NCBI GenBank assembly: GCA_019137255.1 | Contig: WPDH01000119.1 | Coordinates: forward strand, 1-61,784 | Source of the DNA: Corinectria fuckeliana | Taxonomy: Eukaryota; Ascomycota; Sordariomycetes; Hypocreales; Nectriaceae | Direction: 5' to 3' | DNA length: 61,784 nt | Shown here: piece after piece, positions 36,716 through 48,199 of the stretch | Position numbering within the stretch: position 1 is the first letter of the stretch | Layout of the letters: each line of letters opens with the position of its first letter | Made by a program: the position numbers and the translations under genes | The notes under the pieces: model-generated | Seen by the model: the letters and a program-made list of their open reading frames with translations, nothing else | Told to the model about the DNA's origin: nothing | The model's database searches: none

Positions 36716-37411
36716 GGTGAAGATTAGTCCTGAAAATTGTCCTGGTGGTCCTGGTGGACGCGATTCGTGGAGGTTGAGGTCCGGGGTTCGCGGCTCGCAC
36801 TGCGTAGTTACCGCAAATAGTCACTGACGTCTCGGGGACAAGAAATCACGAGTTGGAAAAGACGGAGGAGACAGAGAGATGAAGATAGATGGCTCAGAAT
36901 GGAGATGGTGCTGGTGGTGAAACTGGGGACTGGCAATCAGAGAGGAGGCAGGTCTTCGAGGGATGTTTTCACGCCTTGCTGGAGCTAAAGAGATGACTAA
37001 GCCATACTATAGCCAATAATATGACGGCGCAAGTCCAGAGGGCCCCGCCTGAAGCTGCCTGTTCCTGAGCGCGCAGCGTGACCACAACCAAGGTGCCTAA
37101 CTACACTAAGGCGGAGCCGACCACTGTACCTAATCCGTACACTGGGCCATGGCGCGCTCTCCCGCTGGAACCATGCTGTGATGGCGCTGAAGTGGTGACG
37201 TTCACAGCGCTCAATGCAATACCTAACCGCCTGGCTGTTAGCTGGAGATCGCCGCCTCAGCCCCAACAAGGCCTCCCCCGTGGCTGTCGAGAGCCGCCCG
37301 TGGGCGAGCGCGCTCTATCTCCGTCTTCTCGAAATCCTCCCCAGCGCTTGAAACCTGCCCCCATCACCAACGTCGCCCGCAGTATGTGAAGGCGGCCTCT
37401 CTGCAAACACA
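36716..37411. promoter_or_regulatory. Divergent promoter between hrp1 (-) and gyp1 (+)
   Basis: A 696-bp gap separates the two ATGs, transcribed outward in both directions. It must hold both leaders and core promoters. No single striking site was identified. Confidence 0.6.
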
Positions 37412-39636
37412 ATGTGGCCGTCCTCCGGAAGCGGCAAGAAGCCCGCGCAGTCGGTAGGTCCCTGATCCTTTCAGCGATCTTGCTCACGAGACCCCGTGCT
37501 TGACTTGATCCCCGTTATGCTAACAGCCCCACCGCCGCAGGAGATGGTCCAAGTCGGTACGTGGGAGATGTCCCGTCCTGGAGCGAGTTGAGGGGGGAGT
37601 TGGCGGTGGAAGGAGGATTGTAACGAGGCTGAGTTTTGCTGACCGAAGCTCAATTGCCGCTATCCAGATCGTTCAGAGTACGTTGTGCCCGTCGTCGGCC
37701 GCTCTGAGAGCCCCCGCGCTGAAGCATCTCGTCTAGTTCCGCATCGCCATTCTGGAGACCGCCTCCGCGAGACCACACCACGCCTCAGAGGAATGCCACT
37801 GCGCCTGGTGGCCACGGGTCCGGCCTGGTGGTCGGCGCCGCATACTCCCATGCCGACATGCTCAAGTTCGATAATATGTACGTCTTGATAACGCGGCTGG
37901 GCTGCTCCGCCCACTCCCCCGCTGACCTCGTCGTGAACCCTAGGAACCACTCGAGCTCCTCGCGCCCCAAAACCCCCCCTTCCTCCTCCTCAACCAAGAT
38001 ACGAATCCACGATGCCTCCCCTCCGCCGCGGACGACTCCAGGTGGCAAGTCTTCGCCCCCGTTCAAGACCTATATCAACTTCCTTTCAAACACCAACGAT
38101 GACTGGAAGGCCGACGAAGACGAGATGATGGGTTATGAGGACGACGACGGCGACGACTTCGGACTGCCTAGTCTGTCGAACATGAAGAGAAGGTCTAAAC
38201 GGATGGCTACACAGAGCAAAGCTGGTCCCAGCACACTATCGCCGTTCGGAGAGGAGCACTTCGATGCCCTGCACTCAAGGCGTTACTCCAACAGCGCAGA
38301 CATCGCCGTCGAACGTCCCGCGCCCACGTATCCCATGCCCAAAAAGAGCGAGGGCAAGATACTACGGCCTCAGTACAAGGAGATACTCAGAGGTTTGTAC
38401 CAGGCCCCCTCTTTTTCATAACGTTGTTTCTAACGCCCTCCCAAGACCCCGCCAACGCCCTCCACCTCATAAACTATCCCTCCGTACCCGCCAATGCTAC
38501 CCCCAAGGAAGCCGACGCCATCAACTCCCGAATCACACGCATCAACAAGTTCAAGAAGCTCCTTCAGACCTCCGCCATCCCCCTCCCCGACCTGAGGTCA
38601 CTGGCCTGGTCTGGCGTGCCGCCAGAGGTCCGCGCCATGACTTGGCAGCTCCTCCTCAGTTACCTCCCCACCAACAGCGAGCGCCGCGTCGCTACCCTCG
38701 AGCGGAAACGTAAGGAATATCTCGACGGTGTCCGCCAGGCCTTTGAGAGGAGCGGCACCAATACGGCTGGCGCGGCTAGTACGGGCCTGGCGGGTAGGAC
38801 GCGGGGCCTAGACGAGGCCGTCTGGCACCAGATTAGCATCGACATCCCACGCACCAATCCGCACATCGAACTTTACAGCTACGAAGCCACCCAACGGTCG
38901 CTCGAGCGCATCCTCTACGTCTGGGCTGTCCGGCACCCCGCTAGTGGCTACGTCCAGGGCATCAACGACCTGGTGACGCCCTTCTGGCAGGTCTTCCTGA
39001 GCATTTACATTGGTGACCCCAACATCGAGTCCGGCATGGACCCGGGGCAACTGCCCAAGTCTGTTCTCGACGCCGTCGAGGCAGACTCCTTCTGGTGCCT
39101 GACCAAGCTCCTCGATGGTATCCAGGACCACTACATCGTTGCGCAGCCGGGCATCCAACGCCAGGTGGCTGCCCTGCGCGACCTTACCGCCCGCATCGAC
39201 GCCAATCTGTCTAAGCACCTGGAGAAGGAGGGCGTCGAGTTTATCCAGTTCAGTTTCCGATGGATGAACTGCCTGTTGATGCGAGAATTCAGCGTCAAGA
39301 ACACCATCCGAATGTGGGACACATACTTAGTATGCTTCCCCTCTTCTCTTTTCACCCCTGTCTACTGACCCTCCTTTCCAGGCCGAAGAACAAGGCTTCT
39401 CCGAATTCCATCTCTACGTCTGCGCCGCTTTCCTCGTCAAGTGGTCTGACAAGCTCGTCCACATGGACTTCCAAGAGGTCATGATGTTCTTGCAGTGCCT
39501 GCCCACCAAGGATTGGACCGAGAAGGACATTGAGCTGCTCCTCAGCGAGGCCTTCATCTGGCAGAGCCTCTTCAAGGGCTCTGCCGCCCACCTCAAAGGC
39601 CAGACCCGCGAGCCCGTTGCAAACTTGCAGCTGTAG
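37412..39636 (+). CDS. GYP1: TBC-domain Rab GTPase-activating protein, Gyp1-like
   Basis: Gyp1/TBC1D22-type GAPs act on Ypt1/Rab1 at the Golgi. Seven exons: 37,412-37,453; 37,541-37,556; 37,668-37,677; 37,737-37,877; 37,944-38,392; 38,446-39,329; 39,382-39,636; 598 aa. Exons 2 and 3 are only 16 and 10 nt; this is the only splice combination I found that joins the start (MWPSSGSGKKPAQS) to the frame with correct GT-AG phases, giving EMVQVDRSDSASPFWRP. Residues 25-200 are disordered with an acidic DEDEMMGYEDDDGDD run. The TBC domain runs about 270-560: the Arg-finger motif IxxDxxR is ISIDIPR at 349-355 and the Gln finger YVQG at 388-391, so both catalytic fingers are present. It is divergent from hrp1 and convergent with the GT90 gene. 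The first four exons are the least certain part. Confidence 0.9.
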
Positions 39637-40427
39637 AACGGCTCCCCCCCCCCCCCCCAAGCGGGGCTTTTGCCAGTATTTCTGTGTCGAAGGAAAATTG
39701 TGCGTTTTTGCTAGGTGAGAAATCACTTGAGCGGGCTCCCGCGGAAAACGAGAAGACATTGAGCGGCGGGTGGGATGAATACCTGCATAATCACAAGCAC
39801 GAAAACAAGAATAGGGCGTGTCTTCTTGAAACGGTTCTTACTTGCATATCACGGAGTCAACTATTTCGAGCCACAGAATATAGGAAGATGACAGGAAACC
39901 ATGTTGGGTTCATGATATTATTTGGCACATTTGTCACCCACTTGAGTTGGGACTTGGCCGCGCATAAGTAGGGGTCATATATTAACAGCGAGAGATACTC
40001 CCTTCCGCCTTTCATCCATCTCCCTCGCCCATCCATGTCTCCTTCTCCCTTTCCAACCCATGTCACATGTGTTACATATGGCTGCATGGTATATATAATA
40101 AACTCGTAGGTAAAGACCTAACACCAACCCGGGCAACGAAAAGTGTATGGCGCCATTCCTGTCCCGAATATAAAAAAGCAAACCACAAAAATACAATCTC
40201 CCCGTCCGGTGATACGAGGCGGGGAGATCCAACGCCCAAACTCCAGGCCGTGAGAATTAGTGTAAAGATGAATGCCAGACGTCCCTTGGGGGACGCGGAC
40301 CTTTCCCTGCACAGGCAGGATGCGGTGTAGTACAACAGCGTTCGCATAGTAATGACATGAAGTCTCCCAAAACACCCTTACGCTCGTAAATGCTGGCAGG
40401 TAGAGAGGTCATCTCCCCCCCGGCTGA
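39637..40427. other. Convergent 3' intergenic region with 15-nt C run
   Basis: Between the gyp1 stop and the GT90 stop. A run of 15 C at 39,644-39,658 starts 8 nt after the gyp1 stop codon, within its 3' UTR. The remainder is AT-richer terminator-like sequence without a gene. Confidence 0.7.
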
Positions 40428-42260
40428 TTATCGCTTCGGGTGCATTAGGTCGTTGATGAATCCCAGATTGTGCCTGTTCTCGTCACAGACGCGGGCCCAT
40501 TCGAGCAGAAGACGCCATACGTAGAGACGCATGTCCTCGCGGCGGAGGACTTGCTCGGACCATTCCTTGCCACGCTCGGCAATGTAGCGGGCAGCGGTAT
40601 CGCCGGCAACCTCGTCGTCGGTAAAGTAGTCGAGGACGGAGTAGAGGTCTTGAAAGGTGTTGTCGAGGGGTACGAAATGGACCCAAGGGGTTAATCGGTC
40701 GTCATGCCATTCGGCGTAGACGGTGGCTTTGAGGGGGGTGCTGCCGGAGCGTACGAAGCCTCGGAAGCGGGCGCTAAAGGAGTTGCCGTCGACGTCAGGG
40801 AGGAACTTGTATTTGTATTGGTCCTTCATCGGCATGGCGGGGACCTCCTCGTAGTAAGGGTCGAGATATTCACACTTCTCGACCTGGCACTGTCGGCTGA
40901 TGAACCCGGCATCGGCAAACTTGGACAACCACTTTCCGAGGCTTTTTTCGGTGCGGCGGGTGTTCTTGTAGATTTCGGGGTCTGGGAGATCAAAAGTCGG
41001 GGCCTTGAAGCCCTCGTGCTCCACGGCATTGACGGTGGTACCGTTGAGCATCTGTACGAGGCGATGGCGGTGGAAGCGATGCCAGTTATGTTGCTTGGGT
41101 TTGCCGCCAGACGAGACACCACGCCAGACAATGCCGGTTTTCTTCCTGTACCATGCAGGGCCGTGTTGATTCTCGCCTCCAGAGTAGGACTCGTCAGCAG
41201 TCAGATACATGGCGCCGGGAATGAGGATCTCGTTGTTCATTAGGAGCTTGGAACCGCCAAATAGGGGGATTAGTTCCTTGGTGGTGGACAAGCTCAGGGG
41301 TTTGACAAAGCTGCCGTGCATCTCTCGCAGGTGCGGCTGATCACACGGGTCCATGGCGGCGGTCCAGTTCTTGATGTATCCATTGTATGCGTAGTCGGGT
41401 TCCCAGCGGGATGGGTAGTTGATGGGTGTATCGAAATCGGAAATTTGTTCGACGTTGCGCGAGGGAGTATTTGGGCCACACGTCGCACGAGCGAGATCCC
41501 AGTAGTTGCCCGTTTTATTGTACCAATGCGGTTCGTATAGTTGAGGGTTCTGAGCGTCGATATGGGCCAGGCCCTTGAAGTTGGTAACGACCTCGTGGAC
41601 GGGAGGTATGCGCCGGTCGTTTCGTTCCTTGTCGACTAGCCTCGCGACCTCTTCAAAGGGGACGAGGATGCGGGGCTCGTCCATGTAGTTGATGGGCATA
41701 TCGACGTCGGGCAGGAAGGCGGAGAACTCGGCGACGAGCTCGGTCCATAGCTGCAGCCAGGGGACTCGGTCAGTGGTGTTGCCCTGGCCGTACGCCTGGC
41801 CGTTGCGGACCTTGACGACCCAGTGCCAGGAGGCGGCGCGTTGGGCTAGAGTTTGAGGGTCGAGGGCCCAGAAGGGGGTCAAGTCTTTGTAGATACGGTC
41901 AAAGAAGTCCTCGACAATAATGGCGTCGGAAGAGAGAGCAGCCTCGGTCCACTTGTCGAAGCCCGGGGGTGGGTGACGGCCTCGGCGGGCGCGATATCGG
42001 GCGGCGGCATCGTTGAAGTCGTAGCTGCGCTTGGCGAGGAGGGCTTCGTGGCGGGCGCGGGCGTCGACCATGAGTTTCTTGATGGGGTGCTTGGGACCAA
42101 ACGTGACGGGGCCGTTGAGTTCGGCAACGTCCCAGCCTTGGCTGCTGGTCCATAGGAAGTAGTTCGTGATGAGGAAGCCGACGAGGAAGACGATGGTGAT
42201 GTAGCGGATAACGAGGCGCGAGGGCCAGTGCCAGAACCAACGCTTGACCCTCAGCCACAT
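40428..42260 (-). CDS. GT90 / CAP10-family glycosyltransferase, type II membrane protein
   Basis: Single-exon frame of 610 aa. A short basic cytoplasmic N-terminus (RVKRW) is followed by one hydrophobic segment at about residues 18-37, typical of a Golgi type II glycosyltransferase, then a stem and a luminal catalytic region. The C-terminal half carries the CAP10-type block: KYKFLPDVDGNSFSARFRG (about 490-510), SGSTPLKATVYAEWHDDRL and PWVHFVPLD, characteristic of the family that includes the cryptococcal capsule protein Cap10/Cap59-related xylosyltransferases and animal POGLUT. Possible N-glycosylation sites include NKT, NWT and NGT. Substrate is not deducible; roles in cell-wall or secreted-protein glycosylation are inference. 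It is convergent with gyp1. The start at 42,260 is the first Met before the membrane segment, and no better upstream Met is seen. Confidence 0.9.
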   Translation of the reverse strand: MWLRVKRWFWHWPSRLVIRYITIVFLVGFLITNYFLWTSSQGWDVAELNGPVTFGPKHPIKKLMVDARARHEALLAKRSYDFNDAAARYRARRGRHPPPGFDKWTEAALSSDAIIVEDFFDRIYKDLTPFWALDPQTLAQRAASWHWVVKVRNGQAYGQGNTTDRVPWLQLWTELVAEFSAFLPDVDMPINYMDEPRILVPFEEVARLVDKERNDRRIPPVHEVVTNFKGLAHIDAQNPQLYEPHWYNKTGNYWDLARATCGPNTPSRNVEQISDFDTPINYPSRWEPDYAYNGYIKNWTAAMDPCDQPHLREMHGSFVKPLSLSTTKELIPLFGGSKLLMNNEILIPGAMYLTADESYSGGENQHGPAWYRKKTGIVWRGVSSGGKPKQHNWHRFHRHRLVQMLNGTTVNAVEHEGFKAPTFDLPDPEIYKNTRRTEKSLGKWLSKFADAGFISRQCQVEKCEYLDPYYEEVPAMPMKDQYKYKFLPDVDGNSFSARFRGFVRSGSTPLKATVYAEWHDDRLTPWVHFVPLDNTFQDLYSVLDYFTDDEVAGDTAARYIAERGKEWSEQVLRREDMRLYVWRLLLEWARVCDENRHNLGFINDLMHPKR

Positions 42261-42501
42261 GACAAGGTGCGGCGTCCAGCGACCGTCGTGCAGCTTGCGA
42301 CGGCAGCCGGCAGCGGAGCGGAGGAGTCGTTCGGAGAGGTTATGCGCACCACGGGGGAGTGGGCAGCAGTCGCATCGAAGAGGGCCCGGAGGAGAGGAGG
42401 AGTATATCTCAGCGGATGCGGCAGCCGAGCATTGTTGGGAGGCGAGAGTTGAGAGTGGCCGGGGAAGGACAAGGCGAAGCGAGACGGTCGGAAGTGGTGA
42501 G

Positions 42502-42527
42502 GTGTGTGTGTGTGTGTGTGTGTGTGG
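42502..42527. repeat. (GT)n microsatellite upstream of GT90 gene
   Basis: About 12 GT units, 240 bp upstream of the GT90 ATG. Confidence 0.95.
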
Positions 42528-42726
42528 TGAGAGATGTGTGGTGAGGTGAGGTCAGGCGGAACCGGAAAGCATGGATGGTCCGGAGGAGTGTGGATTATAG
42601 ATTATGGATTCACTAGCAGAGGCTACCTTGTAACCTTAGTAGTTCGGCTGTACAATAAGGTGCTACTAGAGTCTAAGTAAGTTATGGAAAGGAGAGGCGC
42701 AAACGGGAGCGGAAGCGGAAGTAATT

Positions 42727-42756
42727 ACCTAGGTAGGTAGGTAGGTAGGTAGGTAG
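42727..42756. repeat. (TAGG)n tandem with CCTAGG palindrome
   Basis: ACCTAGG followed by six TAGG units. The same core occurs in other promoters of this window (near 18,090 and 19,888). Confidence 0.9.
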
Positions 42757-45700
42757 TGAGCGACCAAGAAAATTGAACATACCTACCATTAGTACTGAGC
42801 ACTGAACCAACGATAAGGACTGTACGTGTAGTACTTTACCACGTACCCCCTACGTGCTGGCAGAGTCAGGTACCAGAGACCGACCAAGGAAGCAACTGAA
42901 AGCCAACAAGCCAGCAAGCATTTTAGCAAGGGCCGGGCGTCGAGACAAATCGAGAGCGCGGCTACGACGCATGCTGCACCGCATATTACATGTAGGTATG
43001 CTAGGTCTACTCTACGCTAGTACGCGGCACTACCACAGGATGGATGCTTGCATGGCATGGACGTTGTTGGGTGGCCCACTGAGAAGGGAATGGATTGCAA
43101 ATGGACTCATCACTCAAGCAAGAGTCAAGACCCCGTGCCCCTTTTAAACTCCCCTACCCCTACCCCTAAGCTACGCTACCCCTACCCCGGATGGGTTGGA
43201 TGTGCGCTGCTGGGGGGTTAACTGTCTAATCACTACGCCGCAATCTTTGCCGTGCCATGCTACATAGTATGCCATGCCCGGAACTGGAAGTTATTCGTGC
43301 ATTGGACTGATATCTGCACCAGCGCCATCTACGTAGCAGCAACAAACTTATAATAAGAAGAACCTAAGCAAGAGAGTGGCGCCTGTGACGACGGCCGTGG
43401 CGGGTGGGGTGGCTTGGCGACTTTTCGTTGACCACGAATCCTCGAAGCACTGCACTCCATTCTTTCTCTGAGTCTGGTGTCTCAGCGTCTGTACCCCGTG
43501 GTATCCGTAGCGGCTTGTTTCAATCTTGGCCACCCGGAAATGTCCTGTCGCCGCCCGATTGTTCTCGTTGTCTTGTCTACTCCTTGCGTGTATGTGCTTG
43601 CTGCTTGCCTCTGCTCTATCTGTGAAGAGTGTAAGCCGTCTTCAGCATTGAAACAACAATAAGGAGAGGAGTGAGATATTGAAAGGGAGTTGTTTTTCTT
43701 TCCAATTGCCCCAAACACCCCGAGCTTGGTCTGTCTCGGTGAGTGTCTTGGAACTTGCTTCTTCCCGGTCCCATCCGTTCAGGTGCCACATGTAGGTATC
43801 AGTCAGTGTGTCTCTATCCGCAGTGGCTAAACGTTGACGCAACACACCTGCAACTACCCCCCCAACGGTGTTTCTTAATTTAGTTGTCCGTGATCCACGG
43901 CACCGTCGTCGTGCATTACTTGGCATTCTTGTGATTAGTATGTATCTACTTCGTACATCAGAGTTACTTTTCGTCCCTCTTTTTGGAGGCGGCAGCGGCA
44001 GCGGAGAGTACGTTGCACTAACAACTGGCAATACATACATATCCCGGGATGCGAAATACAACATCTGGCCCCCCCGAGCCTAGTTCTTCCACCTCCCACA
44101 TCAGGCGGCCCGGGGAGCCTAGACTACTTCCGCCACCGATTATTCAAAATGCCTTTAAACATGCCTTGCAGCATTTGATAGATGATAGGCACACCGTTGT
44201 TCCCGTAAGCGTTTGGGCGGCTGTTCCACTGCAGAATCCAGGGAGCACGACTGCCCAGAACATGAATATTGGATCAGCGCCAATCCCTTACCCCGGCAGA
44301 AGCAATGGAAGCTTACACATACATACCTAGTACATAATTAGTACACACCTAAGTAAGTAGTTACATAAGGGCAGCGGCCAGCCTCGGGACCCTGTCAAGA
44401 TCCCGGGGCGCTAGCTCTAGGTGCCCCGGAAGCATTCAATTATCCATCCATCCACTCCCTCATCCCTCACTGAAAGGAGTGGGATGGATCGAGGTACGCG
44501 GGAGCTTCCAAGTCCCACCCCGGAAAGCCAATCGTCAGATCGTTCCAGCCCTCTACTTGCGGTACTGCGACAGCCGATGCTCTTGGCTGTCTGTCTAGTC
44601 TCCGGATAATGGCCCGTTGGTGTGGACGCCTGGTTCGAGACGATCCGTATCCCCAGAACGAGACTATCCCCAACCCCATGGTCTTTAATTTCCTACCTTG
44701 GGTCGACGCGTGTGAATGGGACCTGGGTCCAAGGGAAGAACCACGGATTTAACGTAATGCCCCTCATTTCTTTGTTGGTTTATTGGGCCTCCTTGCTGGG
44801 TTCCCCCTTCGATGGCATTCCCGTTTCTAAATGGGACGTGTTATCAGGCATACATATCTGACTATCAAGTATACACAATGTGGCTGGACAATAGCGGAGC
44901 TCTGATTCTGCAGCCCCCCGCAATTTTTGTATTAGGACTATAGAGTTAATACTCTGACTGTGTCTTCTGCCCCCCTTTGTTATTAATTAAAGCTATTATT
45001 ATTATTACTACTACTTTATATCTTAGCTGTTATTATTAATAATAGTTTCTTTTTATTATTAGTAATCTACTAGTCTAACTAGCTTTTAAATTTAATAGAA
45101 ATTTAAAAACTTAGCTTTTTAAAAACCTTTTAAGTTTATATATTAATTAAAGACTTACTAGGGGTATTAGTCTAAGACTATTAACTCTTATACTTATAAA
45201 TAGTCTGCCTTATAGCTAGAGGTAGTATTAATAACTAAAGTAGCTTACTATTAGAGTTATAATTATTAGCTAAAAAGGTTTATTAATAAGCTTATAGTAT
45301 AACTATACTAGCTTATATATATTTTTACTTTACTTAGCTTTATAATAGTTAGTGCTAATACTATTAACACTTAATATAAGTCTTTAAGGCTTAACCTTAA
45401 GGCTCGCCTAAATAGTAGGCTAGCAGCCTCTTTAAGAGCGCTTAATAAGCACTTGCTAAATACTTATTAAGTAAAAGCTTTATAATATACTAATACTTAC
45501 CTTTATAATTCTATATTTACACCCTAGTAAGACTAACTCTTATAATTCTTTCACTTTTATACCCTACTTAAGTTACTAGCATATAATATAAAATAAGAGG
45601 TTATATAAGATCTCTTATAAAGTATAATAAGTATATAATAAGTATAAGATAACTATTAATAATAATAAATAAACTTATACTTACTAATTAGGTAGAAAAA

Positions 45701-46486
45701 GAGATTAATCTAATTAATACTCTTCTTATAAAGAAGAGACTCTCTTAGGAAATACCTTTTATACTAGACTTTATACTAGGCTAAAAAGTATTACTAGAAA
45801 GAATACTCTCTCTTTTATATAAAGCTAGGTTATAATAAGTGTTAAGAGAGGACTTAGAGACTACTTATAGAGATTATAACCTTAATAAGAGAGAAACTCT
45901 AATATTAGATATATATAATAATAATAAGAACTAATTAGCTATATAATCTTAATTATATATAAGATAATAATCCTAATTAAGAACCTTCTTAGAATACTAT
46001 TACTAAATAATTAGCCTTAAGAAAAATATTTTAACCCTTTAGGAATTAGTCTTAATAATAGTATTCTAATAAGAAGAGAACTATAAAATATAAGAGAAAG
46101 ATTATTAATTTTAAGAATAGCTACTTAAAAAGCTAGCTATAAAATCTAGTGGTAATAAGCTAAAAAAGTATAAAAAACTATCTTAATACTCTTATAAGTC
46201 TCTTAAAAAAGATATAATAAGTATATAAATTAATAATTAGATTTATACTATATAGTTAGCAAATAATATATAAGAGTTTATAACTTATTACTAGAAAATA
46301 CTCTAGTTAACTACTTATCTTTTTAAAATCTTATAAATAAAATAAAAAGACTACTTAAGTACTATATAAGACCTCTTATAGTTAGACTTTATAAACTTTA
46401 TAAGAAGACTATATATAGATCTAAAATAGTAAGTAATTAAACTATAGGAAAATCTTACTTACCTCTAATAGGGTGTAAAATAGTTA

Positions 46487-46491
46487 CTAAT
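46487..46491. repeat. Left 5-bp TSD of TRIM-like element (CTAAT)
   Basis: CTAAT directly before the left LTR, repeated at 47,205-47,209 directly after the right LTR. Confidence 0.8.
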
Positions 46492-46662
46492 TATAAGAGT
46501 ACAGCTAAGTAGAGGGCTTACTAAGAGCTTACTAAGAGAGCTCTCTTATAACCTATTATATAGTATAATTAAGTGATATAGCTTACTTAAATTATTTAAT
46601 CTTTTTAGCCTTACAGCTAAGACTTTTTATTAAAGGTTAGGTATACCACCCTAACTCTTACA
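46492..46662 (+). repeat. Left LTR of TRIM-like element
   Basis: 171 bp; differs from the right LTR at scattered transitions only. Confidence 0.85.
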
Positions 46663-47033
46663 ATTATTTAAGTATATATTAGGTTTAGTACTATATAGAA
46701 GGTTATACATTTAAGTCCTAGTGTAAGCCTAACCACAGAAAAAAATCCTTATAACTGTGATAAGCGCTAAGCTTATAAGGATAAGTATATATAGTTACCT
46801 GTTGCGACTAAAGCCTTAGGGGTTAACAGTAGTGGTTATCTTAAGCTTAGGAGCTAGGCTACCTTCTAACACACATATATAAGTGTGATAAGATCGCTAT
46901 ATTCCTGACCTTATAGGGGCTGACTCTTTATAATAGTATAGAAGAGGCTTTTTACGCCTAGAGCAGAAGAGGCTATACTATGCCTACTAATAAGCTAGTA
47001 GCCTAAGATGTGCTGTTAAGAGGGGGGGATAAT

Positions 47034-47204
47034 TATAAGAGTATAACTAAGTGGAGGGCTTGCTAAGGGCTTGCTAAGAGAGCTCTCTTATAACCTGTTA
47101 TACAGTATAATTAAGTGATATAACTTACTTAAATTATTTAATCTTTTTAGCCTTACAGCTAGGACTTTCTATTAAAGGTTAAGTATGCCGCCCTAACTCT
47201 TACA
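47034..47204 (+). repeat. Right LTR of TRIM-like element
   Basis: 171 bp, equal in length to the left LTR; retains more C and G, so the two LTRs were mutated unequally. Confidence 0.85.
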
Positions 47205-48069
47205 CTAATAAACTACTTTAATATATAAAAATTAATTTATAACTCTTTTAGTACTAAAAAGCCTAAGAAAGATAAGATCTTAGTATACTAATACTATTAT
47301 AAACTATAAACTAAAGTTAAAAAGAAGCTTTAAAAACTATAAATAAATATCTTAAAGGTAAGAAAGCTAGCTTAGAAAGCTTAATAGTAATAGTAATACC
47401 TTAAAGATAATAACTACTTAAAGAGTAATAGCTAGAAGAGAAGTAGCTTTACTAATACTTAGAAGGGTTTATAAAAGACTTAAATAATAAACTATTAAAC
47501 TTACCCTCTAAGTAAGTTAAGAACTTAAAATACTAATAAGTTAACTAATAAAAAACCTTAGCTAGCTAGTAATAATAGATAATAAGTAGTAAATAACTAC
47601 TTATTAAGTTAGTTTCTTAAAGAGATTACTTATTATAATTATAATAAAAAAGAATATTATACTTTTAGTTATAAGACACCTTAAAGAACTATAAGATAGT
47701 TAAATAAAAGAAAGACTACTTAAGATATAACTATTATATAAGCTATTATAACCTGTTTTAAAAATATTAACTTATTAGAAAACAAGTAGGTATAAAAATA
47801 ATTACTATACCTCTTATACTAAAACTTAAGCTAGTACTAATTAGAGTAATTATATAAGATAAAGTGCTTATTATATAAGTATTTACTAAAAAGAAAGTTA
47901 AAATAAATATAAACACTTATATATAAGTTAATCTTATTAGCTAATAACTAGTATAAAAGTTAAGTTTTAAGTTTAATTTAAATTAAAAAGTATTAAACTT
48001 AGCTAGCTTTAATAAGATAATAACTCTTCTCTTACTAGCTTATTAGCTAACCTTTTTTTTACTAAATTA

Positions 48070-48083
48070 CTAAAAGTTCTCTA
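48070..48083. repeat. Left 14-bp TSD of LINE copy D
   Basis: CTAAAAGTTCTCTA; the partner at 57,997-58,010 is CTAAAAGTTTCCTA. The two differences are each explained by one C-to-T change from a common CTAAAAGTTCCCTA. Confidence 0.8.
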
Positions 48084-48199
48084 TTTATTTATTTATACTT
48101 TATAAACTTAAAAGGTAGATAGTATTTTTATTTTATATAAATATAAAAAAAACTATAAAATTAGATAAAAACTTATATTCTTTATATAGTAGGCTTAGG

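Larger units (their letters stand above)
42261..44985. other. Intergenic to right AT/GC boundary, no gene recognised
   Basis: Upstream region of the GT90 gene, then about 2 kb without credible genes. Includes a (GT)n run at 42,502-42,527, a (TAGG)n run at 42,727-42,756, an imperfect CCCCTA cluster at 43,152-43,190, and several short ORFs with random composition. Base composition switches to the AT-rich, TA-dominated state at about 44,940-44,985. Confidence 0.6.
46492..47204 (+). mobile_element. Miniature LTR retrotransposon (TRIM-like), 713 bp
   Basis: Two direct repeats of exactly 171 bp (46,492-46,662 and 47,034-47,204) flank a 371-bp internal region without coding capacity. The LTRs start TATAAGAG (from TGTAAGAG by G-to-A) and end CTCTTACA, giving the inverted termini TG..CA expected of LTRs. 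An 8-nt purine run AGGGGGGGA lies at about 47,021-47,029 just before the right LTR and serves as polypurine tract. 5-bp TSD CTAAT on both sides. CG dinucleotides survive, so it is less RIP-damaged than the gag fragment it interrupts. Strand assigned from the polypurine tract. It must have moved with proteins from another element; its partner is not in this window. Confidence 0.85.
44986..48069 (+). mobile_element. Old LTR-retrotransposon fragment (gag and protease region), RIP-decayed
   Basis: Oldest layer of the right flank. A plus-strand frame interrupted only by Gln/Trp-derived stops runs from about 45,690 to the TRIM insertion at 46,491 and resumes after 47,209. At 47,631-47,672 a CX2CX4HX4C gag zinc knuckle is readable as YYNYNKKEYYTFSY, where each Tyr at a zinc position equals a TGT-to-TAT or CAC-to-TAC change and Glu equals Gly. 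After it, a protease-like stretch (VNLIS-type motif) reaches about 48,040. The fragment is cut by LINE copy D at 48,070; only 114 bp (58,011-58,124) remain on the other side. No LTR of its own and no RT were seen. The part 44,986-45,690 is not assigned. Confidence 0.55.

Noticed and set aside
14151..44985. A secondary-metabolite or effector gene cluster in the island
   Set aside because: Genes are conserved cell-biology genes; there is no synthase, P450, transporter set or small cysteine-rich secreted protein.
46492..47204. The 171-bp direct repeats as a simple tandem duplication
   Set aside because: Equal lengths, TG..CA-type inverted ends, the polypurine tract and the matching 5-bp TSD fit an LTR element far better.
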